A DNA stretch of 64,000 nucleotides. Origin: Methanolobus psychrophilus R15 (GTDB taxonomy: Archaea; Halobacteriota; Methanosarcinia; Methanosarcinales; Methanosarcinaceae). The stretch lies in contig CP003083.1 of the NCBI GenBank assembly GCA_000306725.1, positions 2,902,042-2,966,041 of the forward strand, given 5' to 3'. The notes beneath the pieces are model-generated. The model was not told the origin of the DNA. It saw only the letters and a program-made list of their open reading frames with translations, and did no database searches. Shown piece after piece: positions 1 through 8,545 of the stretch. Each line of letters begins with the position of its first letter. Positions within the stretch are counted from its first letter, which is position 1. A program made the translations under genes and the position numbers.

Positions 1-1322
1 ATGGTTTCAGCACTTCATTGCTGCATTTGATAGAAAATCCGCAGGAGTGCAACCAGATGCGCAGGAAAGCCTATGATTTTGGCAGGCAGATGATATGGAA
101 GAACGTAGGCAAAGAATACGTCAGTTTATTTAAGCAGACACTTGAAAAGAATCCTCAACCTGCTGTTGAGACCATGACTGATTTCTCCATACCTTCCAAC
201 TTACCCAAAACGAATCTTGAATATCTTATCTCGATGACAGATGATGTCGGCATTTTCCAGCATGCAACCATGGGAGTGCCAAGCCGAAGACACGGTTACA
301 GTACTGATGATGTAGGGAGGGGACTTGTCGCGCTGACAAAGGCGACATCTGCAGACAATTCACAGGCAGGGGAGATAAAAAGACTTGTTACTGTTTACCT
401 CAGCTATCTGGACCATGCGCAGACCGAGAGCGGACATTTCCATAATTTCATGAGTTACGACCGGAAATTCCTTGATGATAAAGGCAGTGATGACACATTC
501 GGGCGTGCATTATACGGGCTGGGGCATGTATGTGCCTCCTCACACCTGCCTCAAAACCTGCGCAACCACGCGCTTGAGATTGTTCGCAGGTCCGGGCCCG
601 TTATGGAAGATATCCATGCACCCAGGGCAAAAGCTTACACCATGTGCGGTTTGTATGAGATGCTGGATAAGGGAATAGATAAGGCCACATTCCTTCCGGT
701 GTTTATAAAATATGCTGATTTCCTTGTCAGCTTATACGATAATAACATGCAGGACAAATGGGAATGGTTCGAAACTGAAGTGACCTATGGAAATGCCAAG
801 ATGTGCGAAGCCCTTATGCTGGCATATAACATTACCGGGAATCCAAGGTACAAGGAAGTAGGGATAAAAGCCCTGGATTTCCTTACGGAAATACAGTGGA
901 ACGGGGATTTCTTCGATATTATAGGGAATGAAGGCTGGTACAAACAGAAAGGCGATAAGGCGATATTTGGACAACAGCCTATTGATGCCGCTTATCTTAC
1001 GGAGGCTTATGTCACTGCCTATGAGGTTACGCAGGATGAAAAATATCTCCAGCTTGCAAACCGTTCTTTCGAATATTTCCTTGGAAGGAACAGGCTAAAA
1101 GCTATCATGTACGACCACTCCAACGGAGCGGTATGTGACGGACTTGACCTGAAAGGAATGAACCCTAACCAGGGAGCTGAATCGGTCGTGTGCTTCATTA
1201 TGGCTTTAGAGATGCTGGCAAGGTATTCCGACAATATCGCTGTTGATCAACAACATGAAACTGGTAAAGGATTGATGGGAATCTACGAGAAGAGAGAGTT
1301 CTCCTCAAACGGCCTGAGTTAA
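1..1322 (+). CDS. Glycosyltransferase C-terminus fused to helical glycosidase-like domain (5' partial)
   Basis: The frame is open from base 3, so the gene begins before the window and the first methionine at base 18 is internal. The first 50 residues (GFSTSLLHLIENP..., then NVGKEYVSLFKQTLEK) read like the last helix of a GT4-type glycosyltransferase. About 370 residues follow, rich in Trp, His and Tyr with repeated helical pairs (DDVGRGLVAL, DTFGRALYGLG, DAAYLTEAYV), like an alpha/alpha toroid. This fusion is familiar from methanogen sugar clusters. The next gene, a GH130 protein, starts 25 bases after the stop on the same strand, and a GT4-PMI fusion follows, so the three probably form one operon building or recycling a mannose-containing glycan or solute. 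The substrate cannot be read from the sequence. Confidence 0.75.
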   Translation, partial: GFSTSLLHLIENPQECNQMRRKAYDFGRQMIWKNVGKEYVSLFKQTLEKNPQPAVETMTDFSIPSNLPKTNLEYLISMTDDVGIFQHATMGVPSRRHGYSTDDVGRGLVALTKATSADNSQAGEIKRLVTVYLSYLDHAQTESGHFHNFMSYDRKFLDDKGSDDTFGRALYGLGHVCASSHLPQNLRNHALEIVRRSGPVMEDIHAPRAKAYTMCGLYEMLDKGIDKATFLPVFIKYADFLVSLYDNNMQDKWEWFETEVTYGNAKMCEALMLAYNITGNPRYKEVGIKALDFLTEIQWNGDFFDIIGNEGWYKQKGDKAIFGQQPIDAAYLTEAYVTAYEVTQDEKYLQLANRSFEYFLGRNRLKAIMYDHSNGAVCDGLDLKGMNPNQGAESVVCFIMALEMLARYSDNIAVDQQHETGKGLMGIYEKREFSSNGLS

Positions 1323-1347
1323 GTGAAGTCTGTAAGGGGGAGTTATT

Positions 1348-2298
1348 ATGGAATGGGAAGACCGCGGAGAACTCTTCAAGCGTTATGATGGGAATCCTAT
1401 ACTTAAAGCAGAAGACTGGCCCTATCCGGCCAATTCTGTGTTCAATCCGGCAGCTGTATTGGTGAACGGGGAAACACTACTGATGGTCAGGGTCGAGGAC
1501 CACAGGGGTTTCTCACATCTTACAGTAGCCAGAAGCAGGAACGGTTACGATGACTGGAAGATAGATGACCATCCGACATTCCCGGCTGACCCGGAGAGAT
1601 ATCCTGAAGAGCAGTATGGTATAGAGGACCCACGTATAACCCATATCGAAGAACAGGGTTTGTGGGCTGTGGCATACACGGCTTATTCAGAGTCCGGCCC
1701 TCTGACAGCACTGGCAATGACAAAAGATTTTCAAACATTTGACAGGATAGGAGCCACACTGCCTCCTGAGAACAAGGATGCGGCACTGTTCCCTGTCAGG
1801 TTCAATGGCAGATGGGCGATGCTCCACAGGCCTGTTTCCAGCATATCCAATGCTAAATCCAATATATGGATATCATTCTCTCCGGACATGAGATACTGGG
1901 GAGAACACCAGGTTCTCCTGAATGCCCGTGAAGGTGGCTGGTGGGATGCAAATAAGATCGGTCTCTCTCCTCAGCCAATTCGCACAGATGACGGATGGCT
2001 GATCATGTATCATGGAGTACGCGCCACTACATCAAAGATAAGTTATCGCCTTGGGCTGGCGCTGTTGGATATTGAGGATCCGAGAAAGGTCATCTGCAGA
2101 TCGGAGGGGTGGATATTCGGACCCCGCGAACTTTATGAGAGAACAGGCGACGTCAATGACGTTGTATTTCCGTGCGGATGGATTCTTGATAAGGGAGAAG
2201 TGCGCCTCTACTACGGAAGCGCGGATACGTATGTATCTGTAGCAACTGCTAGGTTATCCGATCTGCTGGACTACATGAGTACAAGTCCAAAATATTAA
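1348..2298 (+). CDS. GH130 family beta-mannoside phosphorylase-like protein
   Basis: 316 residues, close to the usual GH130 length of 300-340. It shows the five-bladed propeller signatures of the family: NSVFNPAAV, MVRVEDHRG, the catalytic-loop motif GIEDPRIT (its Asp is the proton donor in characterised members), then DAALFPVRFNGRWAMLHRP and YHGVRA. Family members phosphorolyse or hydrolyse beta-linked mannosides, so this enzyme probably acts in the cytoplasm on a mannose oligosaccharide. AAGGGGGAG lies a few bases before the ATG. It sits between the partial glycosyltransferase and the GT4-PMI fusion, which supports a joint role in mannose metabolism. Whether it is a phosphorylase or a hydrolase is not decidable here. 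Confidence 0.85.
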   Translation: MEWEDRGELFKRYDGNPILKAEDWPYPANSVFNPAAVLVNGETLLMVRVEDHRGFSHLTVARSRNGYDDWKIDDHPTFPADPERYPEEQYGIEDPRITHIEEQGLWAVAYTAYSESGPLTALAMTKDFQTFDRIGATLPPENKDAALFPVRFNGRWAMLHRPVSSISNAKSNIWISFSPDMRYWGEHQVLLNAREGGWWDANKIGLSPQPIRTDDGWLIMYHGVRATTSKISYRLGLALLDIEDPRKVICRSEGWIFGPRELYERTGDVNDVVFPCGWILDKGEVRLYYGSADTYVSVATARLSDLLDYMSTSPKY

Positions 2299-2341
2299 TG
2301 ACAATCTGATTGATCTTTTATTAGTGGGGAGGGGAATTCTA

Positions 2342-3694
2342 ATGAGAGTAGCGATGTTATCGCCGATAGCATGGAGCACACCGCCTAAAAAATATGGTCC
2401 GTGGGAATATATTGTGTCCTTGCTGACGGAGAATCTGATAAAGAAAGGTATCGATGTCACCCTGTTCGCAACAGGGGATTCAAGCACTTCAGGAAAGTTA
2501 CATTCTGTCTACCCGAGACCTTACGAGGAAGACAAAGAGATGAATGTGAAGGTCTATGAGAGTCTCCATATATCCGAGGTTTTCGAAAGGGCGGATGAAT
2601 TCGATATAATCCACAACCATTTTGATTTCCTGCCGCTTACATACAGCGGGCTTGTGGACACACCGGTTGTCACGACAATACATGGATTTTCTTCAAGGTC
2701 TATCCTGCCGGTATACAAAAAGTATAACAAAAAGACGTTCTACGTGTCCATCAGTGACTCGCACAGATGCCCTGAACTGGACTATGTGGGTACGGTACTT
2801 CATGGTATCGAGGTGGAGAGCTTCCCGTTCAATGAAAAGCCACAGGACTACATCCTGTTTTTATCGCGGCTTGATAAGTTCAAGGGTATAAAGGATGCTA
2901 TAGAGATAGCAAAAAAATCCGGAATGAAACTCAGGATAGCGGGCTTTATCCCTGATATGCAATATTTCGAGAAAGAGGTCAAAAATCTGATTGACAATGA
3001 GCAGATAATCTATGAAGGTCACGTCGACACCGAATTTAAAAGAGAGCTGCTTTCAAATGCCTATGCTTTGATTCATCCGGTCCATTTTGATGAGCCTTTC
3101 GGCCTGGGAATAGTCGAGGCATTCGCCTGTGGTACACCGGTTATAGCCTACAATCGCGGATCAATGCCTGAACTTATACATAATGGAGAGAACGGATTTG
3201 TGGTCAATGATATTAATGAGGCTGTGGATGCACTGAAAAAGATAAGCTCTGTTTCCCGCAAAAGATGCCGTGAGATTGCTATGAAGCATTATTCAGCAGA
3301 GAGGATGGCAGAAGAGTACATCAAGATCTACAAAGCAATACTGGAAAAACGCAAAACGGAGGAAAAGAGGCCCTGGGGATATTATAAAGTGCTATCTGAC
3401 GACCCGGGCTTCAAGGTCAAGACCATTACCGTCATGCCGGGGGAAAAAATATCCCTCCAGAGACATTCCCACAGGAGTGAACACTGGTTTGTGGTTGAAG
3501 GTAAAGGGATAGTTGATGAAGACAAACAGCGCTTCAAAGTGGAAGATGGGGATTCAGTAGACATACCTATGAATGCTGTTCACCGTATCATGAATACGGG
3601 AGACGAGAATCTTACCTTCGTTGAAATAGCAAAGGGGGATAAAATAGAAGAGGAAGATATTGAAAGGCTTGAGGATGAGTACGGGAGAGTGTGA
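2342..3694 (+). CDS. GT4 glycosyltransferase fused to type II mannose-6-phosphate isomerase cupin
   Basis: The ATG at 2342 is preferred over the in-frame GTG at 2324 because GGGGAGGGG (2327-2335) precedes it at proper spacing. Residues 1-340 form a GT-B fold glycosyltransferase: MRVAMLSPIAWSTPP at the N-terminus, LSRLDKFKGIKDAI at the start of the donor domain, and the HFDEPFGLGIVEAFACGTPV donor-binding loop. Residues 345-450 are a cupin like the C-terminal domain of type II mannose-6-phosphate isomerase (RPWGYYKVL, then HSHRSEHWFVVEGKG with metal-ligand histidines and glutamate). One polypeptide could thus supply and transfer mannose. It is the last gene of the sugar operon. Confidence 0.85.
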   Translation: MRVAMLSPIAWSTPPKKYGPWEYIVSLLTENLIKKGIDVTLFATGDSSTSGKLHSVYPRPYEEDKEMNVKVYESLHISEVFERADEFDIIHNHFDFLPLTYSGLVDTPVVTTIHGFSSRSILPVYKKYNKKTFYVSISDSHRCPELDYVGTVLHGIEVESFPFNEKPQDYILFLSRLDKFKGIKDAIEIAKKSGMKLRIAGFIPDMQYFEKEVKNLIDNEQIIYEGHVDTEFKRELLSNAYALIHPVHFDEPFGLGIVEAFACGTPVIAYNRGSMPELIHNGENGFVVNDINEAVDALKKISSVSRKRCREIAMKHYSAERMAEEYIKIYKAILEKRKTEEKRPWGYYKVLSDDPGFKVKTITVMPGEKISLQRHSHRSEHWFVVEGKGIVDEDKQRFKVEDGDSVDIPMNAVHRIMNTGDENLTFVEIAKGDKIEEEDIERLEDEYGRV

Positions 3695-3752
3695 TGAGGG
3701 CGTGGGAGCAGGTATCAGAATTCCCTGCCAGCCCGACGCCTCCGCCCAGGCT

Positions 3753-4076
3753 TCAAACCTCATTGAACTCTATACTTACTCTTTCATTCTTTTTGGATAG
3801 GGATTTTGACAGCATTCCGGTTTCCATCCTGCACACATGCAGTACGCCGGAGGGTACAAGGCATATGGGAGTGCACTGGGCTTTCTGTGCCCTGTCCATC
3901 ACGTAGTTGTCCTTGATGTCCATTGTTTCCATCATGGGTATCTCCATGTGGGACATGCTCTTAATCTTGCCACATGGGGATTCAATATCGACAACTATAT
4001 TCTTGCCTTCGAGTTTCCCCGTTATCCTGTGGGTAAAACCGCAGATGGATGAGTTTACAGTAACTGTTGTTGGCAT
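3753..4076 (-). CDS. Conserved small archaeal protein, function unknown
   Basis: 107 residues with four cysteines spread along the chain (SICGF, SPCGK, AQCTPICLVPSG). It resembles small conserved methanogen proteins of unknown function; I recognise no catalytic domain. The cysteines could bind a metal or cluster, but that is inference. AAAAGAGGAATATCAC directly precedes the ATG, a good ribosome site. The promoter region holds a perfect inverted repeat (4097-4125) next to a TATA-like stretch. It converges with the sugar operon, the two stops being 58 bases apart. Confidence 0.7.
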   Translation of the reverse strand: MPTTVTVNSSICGFTHRITGKLEGKNIVVDIESPCGKIKSMSHMEIPMMETMDIKDNYVMDRAQKAQCTPICLVPSGVLHVCRMETGMLSKSLSKKNERVSIEFNEV

Positions 4077-4096
4077 GTGATATTCCTCTTTTATTA

Positions 4097-4125
4097 TGTC
4101 ACCAGAAATGATAACAAAGGTGACA
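4097..4125 (-). promoter_or_regulatory. Inverted repeat TGTCACC...GGTGACA in promoter of the 4076 gene
   Basis: A perfect 7-base inverted repeat with a 15-base spacer lies between a TATA-like stretch (TATATA, near 4130-4136) and the ribosome site of the minus-strand gene starting at 4076. That position fits a repressor operator. No regulator is linked to it by the sequence. Confidence 0.45.
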
Positions 4126-4246
4126 GGTATTATATAGATTCATAGATTGCCGCATATATAAAACAATTGAGTGGAGGCCACACAATTGCCTGCATGTGCA
4201 TTTAAGCAGAGATACCTTAGTCAGCGGTGTCCTCGCTTATATAACC

Positions 4247-4582
4247 TTACTTGTCTTCATCCCCTGCACAGCAGCAGGAAACATTGCCCTTTAGTATCTC
4301 TTTCCATTCCCCTATGACATCATGAGTCCAGCAGTCATCGGCTCCTGCCGCTTCCCTCATGGTCAGCGCGAGGATGTAGGTAAGCTCCTTGACCGTTGCA
4401 CCGGCTTCCAGTGCGCCTTTGAAGTGCTTCAGGACGCATGGCTTTGACCTTGCCTTGATGGAAAGTGCAAAACAGAGGAATTGGTACGTCTTCTCATCAA
4501 CAGGTCTTTTCTCTGCATAGATCTTGTCGATCTCGTCAAGCTTTTCTGTAAATTCGGGGAAGAACTCTTCAAGCATTCTCAT
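4247..4582 (-). CDS. Carboxymuconolactone decarboxylase / AhpD-like protein
   Basis: 111 residues with the CMD-domain helical core: FALSIKARSKPCVLKHFKGAL, then GATVKELTYILALTMREAAG. AhpD-type members carry C-x2-C-x3-H; here the first Cys is replaced by Ser (S-K-P-C-V-L-K-H), leaving one Cys plus His. A run of three cysteines near the C-terminus (SCCCAGDED) is unusual and might supply the second thiol or bind metal. The role is probably peroxide or thiol chemistry, without a defined substrate. A palindrome, TTAACGCCGTTAA, lies 25 bases upstream of the start and recurs upstream of the regulator at 33.0 kb. Confidence 0.75.
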   Translation of the reverse strand: MRMLEEFFPEFTEKLDEIDKIYAEKRPVDEKTYQFLCFALSIKARSKPCVLKHFKGALEAGATVKELTYILALTMREAAGADDCWTHDVIGEWKEILKGNVSCCCAGDEDK

Positions 4583-4606
4583 TTATGATGACTCCGCCAT
4601 AGTTTT

Positions 4607-4619
4607 TTAACGCCGTTAA
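4607..4619. promoter_or_regulatory. Palindromic operator candidate TTAACGCCGTTAA (copy 1)
   Basis: A 13-base odd-centred palindrome 25 bases upstream of the CMD gene. The identical 13 bases occur at 33082-33094 upstream of the Msr/FilR1-type regulator. Identity plus promoter placement in both cases suggests a shared transcription factor. Confidence 0.5.
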
Positions 4620-4726
4620 CATTGCAGTGCCATTTCAGTATCATAGCAAATAATGGCACTTCAAAACATGTTGAAGCACCTTATATTTAAGCCTAATTCC
4701 CCGGTATTGCCAGGCTCAAATATTGC

Positions 4727-5638
4727 CTAGACCTGCAACCTGAAAAGTTTCCCAAATTTCCTGTGGCTTTTCTCCAGGACTGCAACAGTCGCACCAAGCA
4801 GAATGAAGACACACCCAATTATCGTGCTCAGATACAGGGGTGTGTGCAGGATAGTATAGTCGAAGAAGATGCCACTGACAGGCTCGATCAATGCCAGGAT
4901 ACTGCCGGTCTGAGCTTTGATCTGGGATATGCCGCTGACATATAGCAGTGCCGCAAGTGCTGTGTTGATTACGCCAAAGAACACAAGCATGCCAAGATTA
5001 TCAAGCAGAACTGGCTGCGAGAGTTTTGCACCAAAGGGAAAGAGCAACACCACGCCAATAAGGGTGTACCAGAATAACTGCGCAACGCTGCTGTAATCGT
5101 CCTTAAGGTAGCGTATGACCATTATCTCACTGCCGAAGATAAATCCTGAAAGGATGCCCGCTGTTATTCCTATTATATACACCCCGCCGTTGCTGAAACC
5201 ATTGATTGCTGCCTGCAGGTCTACAATGAAGAGCAGTCCCGTAAGAGACATGACCAGTGCCACCACCCCTTTTCGGGTTATGGGCTCTTTCAGGATAAGG
5301 GGAGAGAGCAATGTAACGTACATGGGAGCCGTGTAGAGTAATAATATGGCGACAGAGAAACTAGTGTACCTGATGCAGACAAAATATGTGAGCAGGGTAG
5401 CTGTGTTAATAATTCCAAGCAATAGCAGGTATTTCTTTTTCCTGCGCGGCATTATAAGAGATATCTTGCCCGCAATTACAATGAATACCAATAAGGAAAG
5501 TACCCCGAAGAACTGTTTGTAGAAGATGAGCGAAAGAGTAGGGACGGCCTCAAGCCTGTCTACAAATAGCCCCAACATGCCGAATATCACCGAGCCTGCT
5601 ATCAGCTCCATATAGGCTTTTTTGGGTGCCATGCTCAT
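4727..5638 (-). CDS. EamA/DMT family membrane transporter
   Basis: 303 residues with about ten hydrophobic helices arranged as two EamA repeats (repeat 1 from ELIAGSVIFGMLGLFVDRL, repeat 2 from GGVYIIGITAGILSGFIFGSEIMV). This is the typical size of drug/metabolite exporters in the cytoplasmic membrane. The conserved GLLFI and the terminal GCVFILLGATVAVLEK fit the family. The substrate is not predictable. A start two codons downstream (5632) is equally possible. It is transcribed alone, divergent from nothing obvious. Confidence 0.85.
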   Translation of the reverse strand: MSMAPKKAYMELIAGSVIFGMLGLFVDRLEAVPTLSLIFYKQFFGVLSLLVFIVIAGKISLIMPRRKKKYLLLLGIINTATLLTYFVCIRYTSFSVAILLLYTAPMYVTLLSPLILKEPITRKGVVALVMSLTGLLFIVDLQAAINGFSNGGVYIIGITAGILSGFIFGSEIMVIRYLKDDYSSVAQLFWYTLIGVVLLFPFGAKLSQPVLLDNLGMLVFFGVINTALAALLYVSGISQIKAQTGSILALIEPVSGIFFDYTILHTPLYLSTIIGCVFILLGATVAVLEKSHRKFGKLFRLQV

Positions 5639-5704
5639 GTGGCGCAGAAGGGCGGATTTAGATAAATATGTTTGTCCAGGGCAGGCTCCAAATAAACTGC
5701 AAGG

Positions 5705-6766
5705 TCATGTCAACAGGTAGAATGTAGATGGCCGGGCTTCCACCCAGCCAAGGTCCTCCATCATCCTTACATCCCTTTGCCTTACTTGCAGAGTGTAATT
5801 GCATGTTTCACTGTCCAAGCGGTCGCTTTCAAAATTTGATATCTCGATGGAATAGATCTCGCCAAAATATGCAATGGCTATTTCTTCCTCGCGTGGTTCT
5901 GCGGGGAATTGAATATTACCCTCCTCATACCATTGTACCCACGGAGCCTCATCGCAAGGCATCGAGGATTCCATTACAACCAAATCTGATAACATTCTCT
6001 GGTACATCTCATCCCATAAGCCGTCTGTAATAGCAGATGTGACCTTTCCCCCGGCCACCCTTACGACAATTGTATGCTGTGTTATTACCTGGGCTGGCGC
6101 CTCACCGGACCTGTCTCCGTAACCTGCCTGTCGGCTCATGAACTCATAAGTCATTTCATGCTGCTCAGGGAAAGAGTCCAGGATCACGTGGTCAGTAAGG
6201 GTCAGGTTAGAGCCGTCATAGGCATAAGTTGGCGCATTGGTTATCCATTCCTCGGCTATGGCACGTGCCTCTTCAGCGGAGGTAGACATGGAATGCATCC
6301 TGAGCCTGACCAGTTCCCGGTCTATCTCACGCAGTTCCTGCGGCATGTAATCTTCGTAGTAGGGATCTACTTTGACAGTCTTGGTGAAGTTATCCTGTAT
6401 CAGGCTTATTTCCACCACACCTACATCAGCAACAATCGGCTGGCCTTCACGAGGCTCATAGGTTTCCTCCATCTCCAGGAACTGGTTGTCCCTGAAAAGC
6501 CTTAGAAGGTCGTTGCGTACGCTTTCGTTTATAGGCCGGACATACCTGCTGGTAAGTTCGCGATCACCACCATAGATGCTGAGATTAACAGCAGTCTCAT
6601 TCACAATAAGCTCCTGGATGGCCATTTCCGGAAGGGTGAAGGCACCGTATGTCAGGTGCACGATGACAGCATCGTCGGATATAGTCTGCACATCGTTATT
6701 CCTCTCAGCACAACCTGCACTGAGAAGTGCCAATAATAAAATTAATATAAGTGTTCTCCTGTTCAT
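5705..6766 (-). CDS. Predicted lipoprotein of unknown function
   Basis: 353 residues. The N-terminus MNRRTLILILLLALLSAGC is a lipoprotein signal with lipobox LSAGC, so the mature protein should be anchored outside the membrane by Cys19. The rest is soluble, acidic and Tyr/Glu-rich (PYYEDYMPQELREIDRELVRL; CDEAPWVQWYEEG), with several strands. I do not recognise a named domain. It is divergent from the Rsm22-like methyltransferase and shares the 70-base AT-rich region between them as promoter. Confidence 0.7.
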   Translation of the reverse strand: MNRRTLILILLLALLSAGCAERNNDVQTISDDAVIVHLTYGAFTLPEMAIQELIVNETAVNLSIYGGDRELTSRYVRPINESVRNDLLRLFRDNQFLEMEETYEPREGQPIVADVGVVEISLIQDNFTKTVKVDPYYEDYMPQELREIDRELVRLRMHSMSTSAEEARAIAEEWITNAPTYAYDGSNLTLTDHVILDSFPEQHEMTYEFMSRQAGYGDRSGEAPAQVITQHTIVVRVAGGKVTSAITDGLWDEMYQRMLSDLVVMESSMPCDEAPWVQWYEEGNIQFPAEPREEEIAIAYFGEIYSIEISNFESDRLDSETCNYTLQVRQRDVRMMEDLGWVEARPSTFYLLT

Positions 6767-6888
6767 AACAACCCCACATAATAATAAACTCTGGATACTC
6801 TGTCCTTCGATTATTTTAATGTTCTCTGCTCACAGTGCCCACAATTATATCACTAACTTTATCAGGAGTTGTGCCAATCAACCCATCA

Positions 6889-8379
6889 ATGACTGAGAAG
6901 GAAGTAATATCCGCACTGAAGTATGTTTCGCGCATGAAAGCTGAGTTCATGCTGTCCGATATGCGAAATCACATCAAGAGCGAGATGTCTGTGCAGGACA
7001 TTTACAGGGCAGTACATGCCTCATTCATGGACCTGGGGCTGGACGCCATCCCGGTGGAAGGGGATTTCAGGATAGTCCGGGCACCTAAAGGTAATATAGA
7101 ACTGACCGGTCCGGAGAAGGAAAAGAATGAAATGTTCTTCCAGTCTCCCGGTGTTTCCAGGAAACTTGAAAGGCTAGTGGAACAATACTTGGAGAAGAAG
7201 ACAGGGAAAAACTGGGACGACCCTATTATCATTGAAAGGATAAGAAGAGCAGTGCTCTCCCAGAAAGCAGATTACTGGAAGGAAGGCAAGTCCCGAAAAA
7301 TAACATATGATAAAGGCTACGATGTTGTTGGATACCTGGCATACCAGTTTCCTGTGTATTTCGTGCAGTTCCAGCACATCCTGTACAGGATGGCAAAAGA
7401 AGGTCTGCTCAAGACACGCATGAAGATACTGGATGTCGGAAGCGGGCCGGGAACAGTGCCGCTTGCTGTGACAGACCTCTACAACAGGCTGGACGACCAT
7501 ATGGCAAGCATCTATTCAGTGGAAATGTTCGATGAGAACCTGGAAGCCTACAGGTTTATCGTGCCCCAGTATGCTGCAATAAAATCAAGGATATTAGTGG
7601 AAGAGCCTATAAAGGCCGATATCAAGAAACTGGATATTGACCAAATACCTGACAAACTTGACCTGATAGTATTCTCAAACGTCCTTAATGAGATCAAGGG
7701 AATGACCATTGAGCAAAAAGCGGATGTTGTTAAGAAGTTATCCGAGAAACTTACACCTGAAGGTAACATAATCATCATCGAGCCTGCTGACAAAGTCAAC
7801 TCCACACAGGCACGAAAGCTGATCCTTGCTCTCAAAGGCATGGGCCTTAGCATCCACAGTCCCTGCTCTTTTATCTGGGGTAGCGGATGCAATCCGGAAG
7901 AATGCTGGAGCTTTGAGCAGCAGGGCGACATCATGCCTACCAGACTTATGAAAAAACTGGCTGAATGTGACGAGCCCTATCGCTATATAAATACCGACAT
8001 AAAATACACTTATGCCATCATGCGTAAGGACAAGCTTACAAGAATAAAGTTCAGGGTGCCCCCTAAAGCGAAATTTGCAAGACTGTCCAAGCTTGAAATT
8101 CATACAGGTAAGCGTATCAATGTGATCGCTTCCCTTATGTCCGGGGACCTTGGAGACGGAAAGTACAGCCTGTATAAGATCTGCGACGGTACTTCAGTAA
8201 AACAGGTATATGCAGTCATCCCGTTAAGCAGTCTGACCCTGGAGAATAAGCTGCTCAGGGAAACAAAGTACGGGTCTGTCCTTGCTATCGAGAACGTGCT
8301 TGTCAAATATAATGAGGCAAATGATTCTTACAACCTGCTGGTTGGAAAGGGAACTGTCGTGAGCCTGGTAGAAGAATAA
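6889..8379 (+). CDS. Rsm22-like SAM-dependent methyltransferase
   Basis: About 500 residues. The Rossmann motif I is MKILDVGSGPGTVPLAV near residue 185, followed by an acidic strand (YSVEMFDENLEA) and LIVFSNVLNEI. A cysteine cluster, SPCSFIWGSGCNPEECW near residue 330, resembles the metal/Fe-S cysteines of mitochondrial/bacterial Rsm22 proteins, which act on or with the small ribosomal subunit. The C-terminal 110 residues look like a small beta domain. The start is uncertain: ATG 6889 begins with MTEKEV, GTG 6871 lies right after AGGAG (6864-6868) but with only two bases between, and GTG 6835 is also open. Ribosomal association is inferred from the family. Confidence 0.75.
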   Translation: MTEKEVISALKYVSRMKAEFMLSDMRNHIKSEMSVQDIYRAVHASFMDLGLDAIPVEGDFRIVRAPKGNIELTGPEKEKNEMFFQSPGVSRKLERLVEQYLEKKTGKNWDDPIIIERIRRAVLSQKADYWKEGKSRKITYDKGYDVVGYLAYQFPVYFVQFQHILYRMAKEGLLKTRMKILDVGSGPGTVPLAVTDLYNRLDDHMASIYSVEMFDENLEAYRFIVPQYAAIKSRILVEEPIKADIKKLDIDQIPDKLDLIVFSNVLNEIKGMTIEQKADVVKKLSEKLTPEGNIIIIEPADKVNSTQARKLILALKGMGLSIHSPCSFIWGSGCNPEECWSFEQQGDIMPTRLMKKLAECDEPYRYINTDIKYTYAIMRKDKLTRIKFRVPPKAKFARLSKLEIHTGKRINVIASLMSGDLGDGKYSLYKICDGTSVKQVYAVIPLSSLTLENKLLRETKYGSVLAIENVLVKYNEANDSYNLLVGKGTVVSLVEE

Positions 8380-8545
8380 GTATTCTCTATCCATTTAGGC
8401 AGACACAAAGACCACGTATATGTGGCTGCAAAGTAACCGATGGTAAGGGTATCGAAGATAACTGTATATACTAGAAGATTTGATTTACCTACCTCTGAGT
8501 GTGCATCAGTAAGCACATGTACAGAAGGTTAAAAACGGTGCCTGT

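Noticed and set aside
3691-3906. 71-codon plus frame after the GT4-PMI gene
   Set aside because: It is antisense to the 107-residue gene, which has a good ribosome site and conserved cysteines.
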